DNA from: Firmicutes bacterium HGW-Firmicutes-2
Lineage (GTDB): Bacteria; Bacillota; Clostridia; Lachnospirales; Vallitaleaceae
Direction: 5' to 3'
Assembly: GCA_002841495.1 (NCBI GenBank)
Contig: PGZV01000005.1
Location: 97,158-161,157 of the forward strand
Length of the DNA: 64,000 nucleotides
Under the pieces are notes generated by a model. It was not told where the DNA came from, did not search any database, and saw only the letters and a program-made list of their open reading frames with translations. A program made the translations under genes and the position numbers. Below, piece after piece: positions 46,439 to 56,789 of this stretch; the first letter of the stretch is position 1, and each line of letters opens with the position of its first letter.

Positions 46439-47827
46439 ATGGAAAAAACAATGGAAAAAATTGTAGCATTGGCGAAAGCAAGGGGATTTGTTTATCCCGG
46501 ATCAGAGATTTATGGTGGACTCGCCAACACATGGGACTATGGACCACTTGGTGTAGAACTCAAGAATAATGTTAAGAAAGCTTGGTGGCAGAAGTTTGTC
46601 AAAGAGAGCCCTTATAATGTGGGTGTCGATTGTGCCATTTTGATGAACCCTCAAGCATGGGTAGCTTCAGGGCATGTAGGTGGGTTTAACGATCCATTGA
46701 TGGATTGTAAGGCCTGTAAGGAGCGTTTTAGAGCTGATAAAATGATTGAAGATTATATGGAATCAAAAGGCATAACCATTGAAGACCCTGTAGACTCATG
46801 GTCTAATGAAGTTATGAAAGCCTATATTGAGGAAAACAACATTGATTGTCCTTCCTGTGGGAAACATGATTTCACAGATATCAGGCAGTTTAATCTCATG
46901 TTCAAGACTTTTCAAGGTGTAACAGAAGATGCAAAAAATACCGTCTATTTACGTCCGGAGACAGCTCAAGGTATATTTGTTAACTTTAAGAATGTACAAA
47001 GAACATCTAGAAAAAAAGTACCTTTTGGTATCGCACAAGTTGGAAAATCTTTTAGAAATGAAATAACACCGGGTAACTTTACCTTTAGAACAAGAGAATT
47101 TGAACAGATGGAACTGGAATTCTTCTGCAAGCCGGGAACGGATATTGAGTGGTTCTCCTATTGGAAAGCTTTTTGTGTCAATTGGCTAGAGGAACTTGGT
47201 ATGACCAAAGACCATATGCGCGTTAGAGACCATAGTCCAGAAGAATTATCTCATTATTCTAATGCTACCAGTGACATTGAGTTTATGTTTCCTTTTGGCT
47301 GGGGTGAACTATGGGGTATCGCCTCAAGAACGGATTTTGACTTGACACGCCATCAAGAACATTCAGGTCAAGATTTGACGTATTTTGATCAAGAGACGAA
47401 CGAGAAATATATACCCTACTGCGTGGAACCTTCACTTGGGGCGGACCGTGTTACATTAGCCTTTTTGTGTGAAGCCTATGACGAGGAAACCTTAGAGAAC
47501 GGTGAAGTAAGAACAGTATTAAGATTCCACCCGGCCCTTGCACCGATGCAGATGGCGATTCTACCACTTTCTAAAAAGCTGAACGATGATGCACAAAAGG
47601 TTATGGATTTACTAAGTAAGTATTATAATGTGGAATTTGATGACCGACAAAGTATTGGCAAGCGATATAGACGTCAGGATGAGATTGGTACGCCATTTTG
47701 CATCACTTATGACTTTGACTCTAATGAAGACCAATCTGTCACCATCCGTCATAGAGACTCTATGGAACAAGAACGGGTGAAAATCAGTGAACTTCTTCAC
47801 TATTTTCATAATAAATTTGATTTTTAG
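46439..47827 (+). CDS. glyS: Glycyl-tRNA synthetase, dimeric type
   Basis: 462 residues, class II enzyme of the alpha2 type rather than the alpha2-beta2 GlyQ/GlyS type. Visible are [23 protein letters not shown], shown here across residues 15-37, the zinc-like CKAC/CPSC pairs, the motif 2 region [21 protein letters not shown] split over its strand, and motif 3 near the GADR of [16 protein letters not shown] 46439 lies nine bases after AAAGGA; an in-frame ATG eight codons earlier has no site. The gene is preceded by a T-box. Confidence 0.95.
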   Translation: MEKTMEKIVALAKARGFVYPGSEIYGGLANTWDYGPLGVELKNNVKKAWWQKFVKESPYNVGVDCAILMNPQAWVASGHVGGFNDPLMDCKACKERFRADKMIEDYMESKGITIEDPVDSWSNEVMKAYIEENNIDCPSCGKHDFTDIRQFNLMFKTFQGVTEDAKNTVYLRPETAQGIFVNFKNVQRTSRKKVPFGIAQVGKSFRNEITPGNFTFRTREFEQMELEFFCKPGTDIEWFSYWKAFCVNWLEELGMTKDHMRVRDHSPEELSHYSNATSDIEFMFPFGWGELWGIASRTDFDLTRHQEHSGQDLTYFDQETNEKYIPYCVEPSLGADRVTLAFLCEAYDEETLENGEVRTVLRFHPALAPMQMAILPLSKKLNDDAQKVMDLLSKYYNVEFDDRQSIGKRYRRQDEIGTPFCITYDFDSNEDQSVTIRHRDSMEQERVKISELLHYFHNKFDF

Positions 47828-47980
47828 TAGGCATACAATATAAAATAAAATCAAGTCATGTGCAAACTATATAAAATAGACAAAAATTTAACGAAAATCT
47901 CTTGTTTTTCGTCAAAACCTTTAAATAGCTATATGGAAGCATAAAAAAAGGCAATTTAGGGTACACATTTTGTCTTGTTG

Positions 47981-47989
47981 TGTTATAAT
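47981..47989 (+). promoter_or_regulatory. Extended -10 promoter of ppdK
   Basis: TG-T-TATAAT (47981-47989) is a consensus extended -10; no clear -35 is seen. Confidence 0.6.
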
Positions 47990-47993
47990 ATAT

Positions 47994-48153
47994 AAGGGCA
48001 AAAGATGTGATTTTGCCCTTATATAGGTGTGTGTGAAAACAGGGATAACCCTGTTTACAATAAACGCAACCAATTAGGGTTATATTTGATATTTATATGT
48101 TGTTGGAGACAACCCGAAAAGTTGACAATTAAAATTTTTTTAGGAGGACAAAA
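47994..48153 (+). promoter_or_regulatory. Structured 5' leader of ppdK
   Basis: About 160 bases between promoter and ATG. AAGGGCAAAA pairs with TTTTGCCCTT directly after the promoter, and AACAGGG-ATAA-CCCTGTT forms a second perfect hairpin near 48040-48057. A third region around TTGTTGGAGACAACC follows. No T-run ends any of these, so they do not look like simple terminators. I do not recognise a known riboswitch. The rest of the gap (47828-47980) is AT-rich and holds nothing recognised. Confidence 0.5.
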
Positions 48154-48154
48154 A

Positions 48155-50715
48155 ATGAGCAAAAAGTTTGTTTATATGTTCAGTGAAGCAGATGGGTCCA
48201 TGAAAAACCTATTAGGTGGTAAAGGTGCAAATCTTGCTGAAATGACTAAATTAGGACTTCCAATCCCTCAAGGATTTACAGTTTCAACAGAAGCTTGTAT
48301 TAAGTATTATGAAGATGGGAAGAAAGTTACAGACGAGATTAAAGCTGAAATAAGAGCATCATTAGCTAATCTTGAAGAAATCACTGGAAAAACCTTTGGT
48401 GACAACAGCAGACCTTTATTGGTTTCTGTACGTTCCGGTTCAAGAGCATCTATGCCAGGTATGATGGACACAGTTCTAAACTTAGGTCTTAATGATGTGT
48501 CTGTAGAAGGTTTTGCTGTAGCAACAGGAAATCCAAGATTTGCTTATGACTCATACAGAAGATTTATCCAGATGTTCTCAGACGTGGTTAAAGGTCTTCC
48601 AAAATCACAATTTGAACGCGTACTTGATGAGATTAAAGAGTCAAAAGGATTTGAAAATGACTTAGAGTTGTCAGCAGATGATCTTAAAGAAGTTGTAGAA
48701 GCTTTCAAAGCTTTATATGTTAAACATGAAGGTTCAGAGTTCCCACAAGAGCCTGTAGAACAACTTATGGCTTCTATCAGTGCTGTATTTGATTCATGGA
48801 ACAATGAAAGAGCTGTCATCTATAGAAGAATGCATGATATTCCTGGTAGCTGGGGAACAGCAGTTAACGTTCAATCTATGGTATTTGGTAATATGGGTGA
48901 TACATCCGGTACAGGTGTTGCCTTTACAAGAAATCCATCAACAGGTGAACACCAGAACCAATAACAAGACTCGAAAATGATATGCCTGAGGCATATGCAG
49001 AATTTATAAGACTTGCTACCAAGCTTGAAAATCATTACAAAGATATGCAAGACATGGAGTTCACCATTGAAGACAAAGTGCTTTATTTCTTACAAACACG
49101 TAATGGTAAGAGAACAGCTCAAGCAGCCCTTAAAATAGCGGTTGATTTAGTTGAAGAAGGACTATGTACTAAAGAAGAAGCACTTATGAAAGTGGATCCA
49201 AAACAATTGGATCAATTGCTTCACCCTAACTTTGACGTAGAAGCATTAGCAGCGGCTAAAGTTTATGGTTCAGCACTTCCGGCTTCTCCAGGTGCAGCGG
49301 CAGGACAAGTTTACTTTAACGCAGATGACGCAGTTGCAGCAAAAAAACGTGGTGAGCGTGTTATTCTAGTAAGACTTGAGACTTCACCAGAAGACATAGA
49401 AGGTATGGATGCAGCTCAAGGTATCTTAACAGCACGTGGTGGTATGACATCACACGCTGCCGTAGTTGCTCGTGGTATGGGTACTTGCTGTATATCCGGT
49501 TGTGGAGAAATCAAAATCAACGAAGCAACTAAGACATTCACTTTAGGTGGAAAAACAATAGCTGAAGGTGAGTTCATTTCACTTGACGGTTCAACAGGAA
49601 AAATCTACCTTGAAGATATTAAAACAGTTGATCCTGAAATCAGCGGCGACTTTAGTAAATTCATGAGCTGGGCAGATGAAGTAAGAACACTTAAAGTAAG
49701 AGCAAATGCAGACAGTCCTAAAGACGTTATTAATGCTGTTGAGTTTGGCGCAGAAGGCGTTGGACTTTGCCGTACTGAGCATATGTTCTTTGAAGAAGAC
49801 AGACTTCCCAAAATCCGTCAAATGATTGTATCCAATACAGTAGCTGAGAGAGAAGCTGCTCTAGCTGAGTTGATTCCTTTCCAAAAAGCAGACTTTAAAG
49901 GTATGTACAAAGCACTTGCTGGCAAGCCAATGACAGTACGTCTTCTTGATCCACCACTTCATGAGTTCTTACCTCAAGAAGAAGGCGACATTAGAGAGTT
50001 AGCAAAAGAAATGGGCTTAACTTTTGAAGCATTAAAAGAAACAGTAGAAAGCTTACACGAGTTTAACCCTATGCTTGGTCATAGAGGATGTAGACTTGCA
50101 GTAACTTATCCTGAAATCGCAGTGATGCAAACACGTGCCATCATTGAGGCAGCAGTTGAAGTTATAGCTGAAGAAGGCATTGACGTGATTCCAGAGATCA
50201 TGATTCCTCTTGCTGGTGAAGTAAAAGAACTTGCATATGTAAAAAATGTTGTTGTTGAGACAGCAGAAAAAGTCATTGCAGAAAAAGGCGTTAAGCTTAA
50301 GTATCTTGTTGGAACCATGATTGAGATTCCTCGTGCTGCTTTAACTGCAGACTTGATCGCAGCAGAAGCTGAGTTCTTCTCATTTGGTACCAATGACTTA
50401 ACACAAATGACATTTGGTTATTCAAGAGACGATGCTGGAGCATTCCTTGAGGATTACTACAAAAAATCCATTCTTGAATCTGACCCATTTGCTAGACTTG
50501 ACCAAACAGGTGTTGGCCAGTTAGTAGAAATGGCAGTTGTTAAAGGTAGATCAGCAAGACCTGACATCAAACTTGGTATCTGTGGTGAGCATGGTGGAGA
50601 CCCATCATCTATTGAATTCTGTCACAGAGTTGGACTTGATTATGTTTCTTGTTCACCATTCCGTGTTCCGATTGCTAGACTTGCTGCAGCACAAGCAGTA
50701 TTAAATAACAGATAA
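48155..50715 (+). pseudogene. ppdK: Pyruvate, phosphate dikinase, disrupted by internal deletion and frameshift
   Basis: The N-terminal part starts MSKKFVYMFSEADGSMKNL at 48155 after TAGGAGGAC and reads in frame 2 to FTRNPSTGEH, then stops at 48962-48964. The remainder continues in frame 1 from codon 48949 as TPEPITRLENDMPEAY to the normal end at 50715. The intact family has about 20 residues between STGE and TP, including a GEYLINAQGED-like block with ATP/metal ligands. So 3n+1 bases, about 64, are missing. The phosphohistidine site GGMTSHAAVV and the C-terminal CGEHGGDPSS site are intact. The enzyme interconverts PEP and pyruvate with ATP/PPi. It is either a true recent lesion or an assembly error. 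Confidence 0.85.
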
Positions 50716-50726
50716 TTATAGAAATC

Positions 50727-50758
50727 AAAAAGCCTTCGCATATGCGAAGGCTTTTTTT
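50727..50758. terminator. Terminator after ppdK
   Basis: A perfect 22-base palindromic stem (50731-50752) is flanked by A4 and T7. It works in both directions and also closes the small convergent gene. Confidence 0.93.
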
Positions 50759-50768
50759 AACTGACTTC

Positions 50769-51005
50769 CTATTCCCATTGGCTGAGTAACAATTCAGCTG
50801 CGGCAATAGTGGCTGATTGCACAGCTTCTTGAACCTCGCTTCTTCCTAACCAGTTGTTTCCGTGATTGTCATAAAGACTTTCAAGAAAACGTTTTAAGTC
50901 TAATTGGGTATATTTTGGATCATTTTGTCTAGAATGATTGAGTTGTCGATAAACCAGATCAAAGGTTTCTTCATATTTCATATCAATGGATGCATCTGTA
51001 AACAT
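50769..51005 (-). CDS. Small conserved hypothetical protein
   Basis: 78 residues, soluble and acidic, starting MFTDASIDMKYEETFDLVY and ending ELLLSQWE. The start at 51005 is chosen because AAGGAGG lies about ten bases upstream on the minus strand; the frame is open nine codons further but those overlap that site. No domain is recognised. Promoter, ribosome site and shared terminator support a real gene. Confidence 0.7.
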   Translation of the reverse strand: MFTDASIDMKYEETFDLVYRQLNHSRQNDPKYTQLDLKRFLESLYDNHGNNWLGRSEVQEAVQSATIAAAELLLSQWE

Positions 51006-51245
51006 ATCGTGATATCCTCCTTGCTTAATCATAACTGAGTAGGATTATATCACAATATGAAATCCCATGTCAATCTTGTTGCCCAATATTCAATATAATG
51101 ATAGAATAATCATGTGTTCAAAACGATATGAAGTCTATGATTCTATTTTTTCCAAGGAAATCAACGAACTTGACATTCATAGTCTCACCATGTAGTATAG
51201 CAATAGAAATTAGTCAAAAGTATGACTTTATAATAGGAGAAAATT

Positions 51246-52109
51246 ATGGCAGAATCATTACAAGGTAGTGGGTGTACGCTAACCATTCCCACAGTCCCGT
51301 TGAAATCGGTAAAAGATATTGAAAGAAGTATTATTAAGACATATAGAAAAGAAATATGGTCAAGATTTATAAAAGCCGTAAAAGCATTTAAATTGGTTGA
51401 AGAAGGCGATCGAATCGGTATTGGTGTATCCGGCGGTAAAGACAGTCTGTTGTTATGTAAGTTGCTTCAGGAACTTAAAATCCATGGAGATGTTAATTTT
51501 GAAATCGAGTATCTGGCCATGAATCCTGGCTATCACATTACCAATGAAGAAAGACTTAAAGAAAACTGTAAGCACTTGAATATTCCCATTACTTTTTTTG
51601 ATTCAGGTATTTTTGGCATCGTGGATGCCATCTCTAGTGATTATCCTTGCTATCTTTGTGCAAAAATGAGAAGAGGTGCCTTATATGCCAAGGCACAAGA
51701 GCTTGGCTGTAATAAGTTGGCCCTAGGACATCATTTTGATGATGTCATCGAAACTCAACTCATGAATATTTTTTATGCAGGTACAACAAAGACCATGATG
51801 CCAAGACTTAAATCCTTAAACTTTGAAGGCCTTGAGTTGATAAGACCTATGTACTACATACATGAAGAAGATATCAAAAGATTTACCAATAATTCAGGTC
51901 TTGTGCCAATGAACTGTGGTTGTGTTGTAGCAGCTAAGAAAACCTCCAGTAAACGTCGTGAAATGAAGGAACTGATTGCCAAGCTAAAGGAAACCAATCC
52001 GGATATTGATAAATGTATTTTACAATCTGCTCATAATGTCAATATGGATTGTATTGTTGGATGGCAGTCAAATGGGCAAAAACATAGTTTTTTAGATACC
52101 TATGAGTAA
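51246..52109 (+). CDS. TtcA/TtuA-family tRNA thiolation-type ATPase
   Basis: 287 residues. The PP-loop SGGKDS (62-67) binds ATP; Cys135 and Cys138 in CYLCAKMRRGAL and the later NCGCVV supply cysteines for an Fe-S cluster, as in TtcA (2-thiocytidine 32 of tRNA). ALGHHFDDVIET is the other family signature. The exact tRNA position cannot be read. AGGAG precedes the ATG. It lies 38 bases before folE with no terminator, so co-transcription with the folate operon is possible. Confidence 0.88.
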   Translation: MAESLQGSGCTLTIPTVPLKSVKDIERSIIKTYRKEIWSRFIKAVKAFKLVEEGDRIGIGVSGGKDSLLLCKLLQELKIHGDVNFEIEYLAMNPGYHITNEERLKENCKHLNIPITFFDSGIFGIVDAISSDYPCYLCAKMRRGALYAKAQELGCNKLALGHHFDDVIETQLMNIFYAGTTKTMMPRLKSLNFEGLELIRPMYYIHEEDIKRFTNNSGLVPMNCGCVVAAKKTSSKRREMKELIAKLKETNPDIDKCILQSAHNVNMDCIVGWQSNGQKHSFLDTYE

Positions 52110-52147
52110 GAGCTTAGAATATGTTGGGTTCTTAAGGAGAAAATGAG

Positions 52148-52735
52148 ATGATTGATAAAAAAGCAATAGAGGCGCATATAAGAGGTATACTCATAGCACT
52201 TGGTGATGACCCAAGTAGAGAAGGTCTTAGAGACACACCGGCTCGAGTAGCTAGTATGTACGAAGAAGTATTTGAAGGTATGGCTTATACCAATGATGAA
52301 CTCATTGAAAAATTAGGTGTGACCTTTGATGAAGAGGACATATATGAAAACAGTAAACAAGACATGGTGCTTATGAAAGACATTCAATTGTTTAGTTATT
52401 GTGAACACCATCTGGCATTAATGTATAACATGAAGGTAGCGGTAGCTTATATACCCGATAAGAGGGTGATAGGTCTTAGTAAGATTGCACGTATAGCAGA
52501 TATGGTTGGGAAACGACTTCAATTACAAGAACGTATTGGTGCAGATATAGCTTATATTATGAGAAAAGTCACAGATACGGAGGATGTAGCCGTCATCATA
52601 GAAGGCGAACATAGTTGTATGACAACGAGAGGCATAAAAAAACCTAATACTAAAACCATTACCACAACTTTAAGTGGTAGATTTGAAGATCATACAGAGA
52701 TTTATCAAAAGTTGATGGCGCTATATAAGGTATGA
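52148..52735 (+). CDS. folE: GTP cyclohydrolase I
   Basis: 195 residues; first step of folate synthesis, GTP to 7,8-dihydroneopterin triphosphate. The zinc site is in [10 protein letters not shown] and [21 protein letters not shown] and [12 protein letters not shown] are conserved. AAGGAGAAAATGAG precedes the ATG. It heads a run of folate genes ending at folBK with spacings below ten bases or overlaps. Confidence 0.96.
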   Translation: MIDKKAIEAHIRGILIALGDDPSREGLRDTPARVASMYEEVFEGMAYTNDELIEKLGVTFDEEDIYENSKQDMVLMKDIQLFSYCEHHLALMYNMKVAVAYIPDKRVIGLSKIARIADMVGKRLQLQERIGADIAYIMRKVTDTEDVAVIIEGEHSCMTTRGIKKPNTKTITTTLSGRFEDHTEIYQKLMALYKV

Positions 52736-52743
52736 GGTGAAAC

Positions 52744-53316
52744 ATGTTTTTAATGATTGATAATTATGATTCCTTTGTGTATAACTTAGTTAGGTATATT
52801 GAAGAACTGGGTGAGCACATGTTGGTAAAGAGAAACGATGACATAAGTATTGAAGATATTAAGCGGTTGAACCCTATAGGTATTATTCTATCACCAGGTC
52901 CCAAGCGTCCGGAAGATGCAGGCATTTGTTTAGATATAGTTAGAGTTTTTGGCGGCGTCATACCCATATTGGGTATATGTCTTGGTCATCAAGTTATCGG
53001 TCATGTCTATGGTGGCCATGTAATCAAAGGAAAAACACCGGTACATGGAAAGATTTCACCTGTTTATCATAAACAAACAGATCTATATGAAGGATTGAGC
53101 ATGCCTTTTTATGCAACGCGGTATCATTCTTTAGTGGTAGAAGAAAAAAATTTACCATCTTGTTTAGAAGTAACAAGCCGATTGGAAGATGGGACAATTA
53201 TGGGTTTGCGACATAAGAACTATAAAGTCGAAGGTGTACAATTTCATCCTGAAGCTGAACTGACAGAATATGGTCACGAATTATTGCATAATTTTATTAG
53301 AAGTTGTCACGGATGA
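52744..53316 (+). CDS. pabA: Aminodeoxychorismate synthase, glutamine amidotransferase subunit
   Basis: 190 residues, class I amidotransferase. The start MIDNYDSFVYNLVRY, the nucleophile Cys in LGICLGHQ and the His-Glu pair in GVQFHPEAELT are intact. TrpG is the close relative; the position between folE and pabB makes PabA the better call. It supplies ammonia to PabB. Confidence 0.93.
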   Translation: MFLMIDNYDSFVYNLVRYIEELGEHMLVKRNDDISIEDIKRLNPIGIILSPGPKRPEDAGICLDIVRVFGGVIPILGICLGHQVIGHVYGGHVIKGKTPVHGKISPVYHKQTDLYEGLSMPFYATRYHSLVVEEKNLPSCLEVTSRLEDGTIMGLRHKNYKVEGVQFHPEAELTEYGHELLHNFIRSCHG

Positions 53317-53323
53317 GGTTCAT

Positions 53324-54733
53324 ATGAAAATACAAATGAATGAGATTACAACGGAACTTTCGTCTTTTGATATATTTAGTTTATTTAAAGATGAACAGGA
53401 TATTATTTTTCTGGATAGTTCAAAGGATTCTGAAAAACTGGGAAAGTATTCTTTCATAGGATTGAACCCATATACAAAATTAGTCTATAACGAAAGTACC
53501 ACAACAGTAAACGGTCAAAAGGTTGAAGGTGATCCTTTTGATATATTAAAAGATTTGATAAATACCAATCCGGTTCAAAATACATCTGATTTGCCCTTTG
53601 TTGCAGGATGTATGGGGTATTTTGCATATGACTTAGTTAGAGATATGGAGAAAATTCCAAATAATACTAAACCTATCATGGATATGCCTACCATGGTTTT
53701 TGTCTTTTACCATCATCTCATAATATTTGATCATCATTGTCATAAAACTTATTTGTCTGTTTTTAATCCGGATCAAGATATCAATCAGGAATCAGAGTGC
53801 CTATTGAAAGAAAAAACGGCAGGGATTATACATAAGATTAAGTACGGTCATCCTGTAATATATAGAAATACGATAGAAGAAGCCGTGACGTTTACTTCCT
53901 CTTTTGATGAGGCAACTTATATGGCAGCTGTAGAAGCAATGAAAGAATATATTTTAAACGGTGATATATACATTGCGAATATGACCCATACCTATACAAC
54001 TACGACCCACCGTGATGCCTATGATATTTACAAGTCTTTAAGAAAAGTGAATCAAGCGCCTTTTAGCGCATTTATGACCCTAGAGGATACAGAGATTCTG
54101 TGTTCTTCACCAGAAAGATTCATGCAGATAAGAAATAATTGGGTGGAAACCAGACCGATTAAGGGGACACGTCCACGAGGCAAGACAGAAGCAGAAGATG
54201 AAGCCAATCGCTTAACGCTTGAAAAAAGTGAAAAGGACAAGTCAGAATTACTAATGGTTGTTGATTTGGAACGTAACGACTTAAGTAAAGTTTGTAGACC
54301 TTATACGGTTAAAGTAACGGAGTTATTTGGTATTGAAACGTACGCGACTGTACATCACTTGGTAGCAACCATTGTGGGTAAACTGAAACAGGATATGACA
54401 GCTGTGGACTGTATAAAGGCTTGCTTTCCGGGAGGTTCCATTACAGGAACACCAAAGATACGAGCCATGGAAATCATTGAAGAATTAGAACCGACGAGAC
54501 GGCATTTGTATACAGGTTGCATCGGCTATTTTGGATTTGATGGTAGTGCAGATTTTAACATTGTTATACGTACGATTTTAAAACAGAAAGAGCGGTTAGC
54601 CATAGGTGTAGGTGGCGGTATCACATGGGAATCAGACCCAGGAGCCGAATATGAAGAAACTTTGGATAAGGCGATGGCCCTTTTTAAAGCGGTTCGACTT
54701 AAGGAGGTAGATTTTGAAAGTGTTGATCAATAA
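53324..54733 (+). CDS. pabB: Aminodeoxychorismate synthase component I
   Basis: 469 residues; converts chorismate with ammonia to 4-amino-4-deoxychorismate. The C-terminal chorismate-binding domain shows RPIKGTRPRG, VDLERNDLSKVC, PGGSITGTPK and IGVGGGITWESDP. ATG 53324 follows GGATGAGG at the pabA stop; the frame opens earlier, inside pabA. It overlaps pabC by 20 bases. Confidence 0.94.
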   Translation: MKIQMNEITTELSSFDIFSLFKDEQDIIFLDSSKDSEKLGKYSFIGLNPYTKLVYNESTTTVNGQKVEGDPFDILKDLINTNPVQNTSDLPFVAGCMGYFAYDLVRDMEKIPNNTKPIMDMPTMVFVFYHHLIIFDHHCHKTYLSVFNPDQDINQESECLLKEKTAGIIHKIKYGHPVIYRNTIEEAVTFTSSFDEATYMAAVEAMKEYILNGDIYIANMTHTYTTTTHRDAYDIYKSLRKVNQAPFSAFMTLEDTEILCSSPERFMQIRNNWVETRPIKGTRPRGKTEAEDEANRLTLEKSEKDKSELLMVVDLERNDLSKVCRPYTVKVTELFGIETYATVHHLVATIVGKLKQDMTAVDCIKACFPGGSITGTPKIRAMEIIEELEPTRRHLYTGCIGYFGFDGSADFNIVIRTILKQKERLAIGVGGGITWESDPGAEYEETLDKAMALFKAVRLKEVDFESVDQ

Positions 54734-55493
54734 TGAAATCGTAGATAGTGCGGCTATCTTCCCGGACCGAGGTTACTTTTATGGTTATGGCGTTTTTGAA
54801 ACCCTACTGGTGATCAATGGTCATGTCATTTTCTTAGAAGAACATCTATCCAGATTAAACAAAGGGTTAAAGTACTTAAATATACAAAAAGTAATAATCA
54901 GGCAGGAAGTTGAGACGGCAACAAGAGCCTTGTCATGCTATAATGGTGTGATTAAGATTAATGTCTCAGAAGAAAATACAATTTTTACAACTCGACCAGT
55001 GAGCTATGGCCAGGAACAATATGAAAGCGGCTATAGACTAATGTTATCAGGCGTTAAGCGCAATCCCACAAGCCATATTGTCGGCATCAAATCTATGAAT
55101 TATTTGGATAATATTATCGAGCTAGAAAAAGCAAAGAAGCATGGGTTTAACGATGCTCTTTTTTTGAATATCCATGAAGAAATTTGCGAAACAGCAGTAG
55201 CTAATTTATTTATTATAGAGGATAATAAAATTATAACACCGGAAGGTTCCTCCGGTTTGCTAAGTGGTATAGTGAGGCAATGGGTGATGGACACTTACCC
55301 TGTCTTAGAAGAAAACATAACTTTGGATCGTCTCCTATTAAGTGAAGGTGCTTTTGTGACTAATAGTGTTATAGGGATTATGAAAGTCGTAGCCATAGAT
55401 GAGGTAACATTGAATCATCATAAGCATAAGATGATTCAGCAAATCACCAACAAGTACAGAGAAGTTCTAGATGCGATAGGTAGAGGTTTATGA
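54714..55493 (+). CDS. pabC: Aminodeoxychorismate lyase
   Basis: 259 residues, PLP fold type IV; forms p-aminobenzoate and pyruvate. It begins at a TTG codon (54714) seven bases after AAGGAGG (54701-54707), giving MKVLINNEIVDSA. DRGYFYGYGVFET, the PLP lysine in GIKSMNYLDNI and the late ETAVANLF are typical. Branched-chain aminotransferases share the fold, but the context fixes the role. It overlaps the HD gene by four bases (ATGA). Confidence 0.92.
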   Translation: MKVLINNEIVDSAAIFPDRGYFYGYGVFETLLVINGHVIFLEEHLSRLNKGLKYLNIQKVIIRQEVETATRALSCYNGVIKINVSEENTIFTTRPVSYGQEQYESGYRLMLSGVKRNPTSHIVGIKSMNYLDNIIELEKAKKHGFNDALFLNIHEEICETAVANLFIIEDNKIITPEGSSGLLSGIVRQWVMDTYPVLEENITLDRLLLSEGAFVTNSVIGIMKVVAIDEVTLNHHKHKMIQQITNKYREVLDAIGRGL

Positions 55494-55972
55494 AAAAAAT
55501 CCAGAGAATTTATGAGCATAAAGATTACCAGCATTATTTAAGTGAGATCACACAAATGGAAGTTGACCGCGTATATTGCAAACATGATATGGCCCATTTT
55601 TTGGATGTGGCGCGTATTGCATGGATTATGTGCTTGGAAAATGAGATAAAGTATGATAAGACATGGGTCTATGCATGTGGACTGCTCCATGACATCGGAA
55701 GAGGGTGTCAATATGCAACAGGTGAGCCACATGAAGTTGCGAGTACAAGACTTGCAAAAGGTATCTTAGAAGACGCAGGATTTGAAGTGGAAGAAATAGA
55801 GGTTATTTTAGAAGCGATATCCAGTCATCGCAGTAAGGCTATTTCTAGTCAACAGGATTTAGCAGGTATACTCTACAGAGCCGATAAAGCTTCAAGAGCT
55901 TGCTATACATGTAAGTCTATAGAAAAGTGTAATTGGAGCAATGACAAGAAAAATCTAAAGATCGAGGTATAA
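55490..55972 (+). CDS. HD-domain phosphohydrolase in the folate operon
   Basis: 160 residues. The metal-binding HD signature is HDMAHFLDVARIAW early on and LLHDIGRGCQYATGEPHEVAS in the middle, with a further AISSHRSK. Three Cys near the C-terminus (ACYTCKSIEKCNW) resemble a metal knot. It is locked into the operon: ATGA overlap with pabC and three bases before folP. No Nudix or other dihydroneopterin triphosphate phosphatase is present in the operon, so this gene may supply the missing dephosphorylation step. That is inference. Confidence 0.85.
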   Translation: MKKIQRIYEHKDYQHYLSEITQMEVDRVYCKHDMAHFLDVARIAWIMCLENEIKYDKTWVYACGLLHDIGRGCQYATGEPHEVASTRLAKGILEDAGFEVEEIEVILEAISSHRSKAISSQQDLAGILYRADKASRACYTCKSIEKCNWSNDKKNLKIEV

Positions 55973-55975
55973 AGG

Positions 55976-56788
55976 ATGATTATTGGAGGAAGAAAATTTG
56001 ATTTTCATCATCACGTTTATATTATGGGTATCCTAAATGTGACGCCGGATTCGTTTTCGGATGGAGGAAAGTTTATCGGTGAAAAAGATGCTAAATCACA
56101 AGTAGAGAAAATGATTTTTGAAGGGGCAGATATCATTGACATAGGTGGTGAATCCACACGTCCCGGTCATGTCATCGTGGATGATGAAGAAGAAATCCGT
56201 CGTGTCGTCCCGGTTATCAGAATGATCAAGGCTGATTATGATACGGTTGTTTCCATAGATACTTCTAAAGCAAAGGTGGCAAAAGCTGCATTAGATGCAG
56301 GAGCCGACATGGTGAATGACATATGGGGTCTTAAGAAAGATCCTGATATGGCTAAAGTGATTGCAGCCTACAATGTCCCTTGTTGTATCATGCACAACCG
56401 TCCAACAGGTGGCTATGATGATTTGATTATTGATATGGTTAAAGATTTGGCAGGTAGTATTGAACTTGCGGGTAAAGCCGGCATTAAAAGAGAAAATATC
56501 ATCATTGATCCGGGGATAGGATTTGCCAAAACCAGAGAAGAGAATCTTAAAATCATGGGAGAACTAAAAGTATTTAATCACTTAGGATACCCTGTACTTC
56601 TTGGGACGTCTAGAAAATCACTTATAGGCGGTACGCTAGATTTGCCGGTTCATGAGCGCGTTGAAGGTACATTGGTAACAACGGTCATTGGTCTTCAATC
56701 CGGGGTATCTTTATTTAGAGTTCATGATGTATTGGAGAACAAAAGGGCCATAGATATGACTTTGGCTATTATGAAAGCAGGTGAATAA
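55976..56788 (+). CDS. folP: Dihydropteroate synthase
   Basis: 270 residues; joins p-aminobenzoate to the pterin diphosphate, target of sulfonamides. Conserved blocks: MGILNVTPDSFSDGGKF, DIGGESTRPG, MHNRPTGG, DPGIGFAKT and LGTSRKS. The start follows GAGGTATAAAGG, three bases after the HD gene. It overlaps or abuts folBK. Confidence 0.96.
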   Translation: MIIGGRKFDFHHHVYIMGILNVTPDSFSDGGKFIGEKDAKSQVEKMIFEGADIIDIGGESTRPGHVIVDDEEEIRRVVPVIRMIKADYDTVVSIDTSKAKVAKAALDAGADMVNDIWGLKKDPDMAKVIAAYNVPCCIMHNRPTGGYDDLIIDMVKDLAGSIELAGKAGIKRENIIIDPGIGFAKTREENLKIMGELKVFNHLGYPVLLGTSRKSLIGGTLDLPVHERVEGTLVTTVIGLQSGVSLFRVHDVLENKRAIDMTLAIMKAGE

Positions 56789-56789
56789 T

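Noticed and set aside
48155..50715. Programmed frameshift in ppdK
   Set aside because: About 20 conserved residues are absent at the junction, which a frameshift alone cannot restore, and no slippery site was seen.
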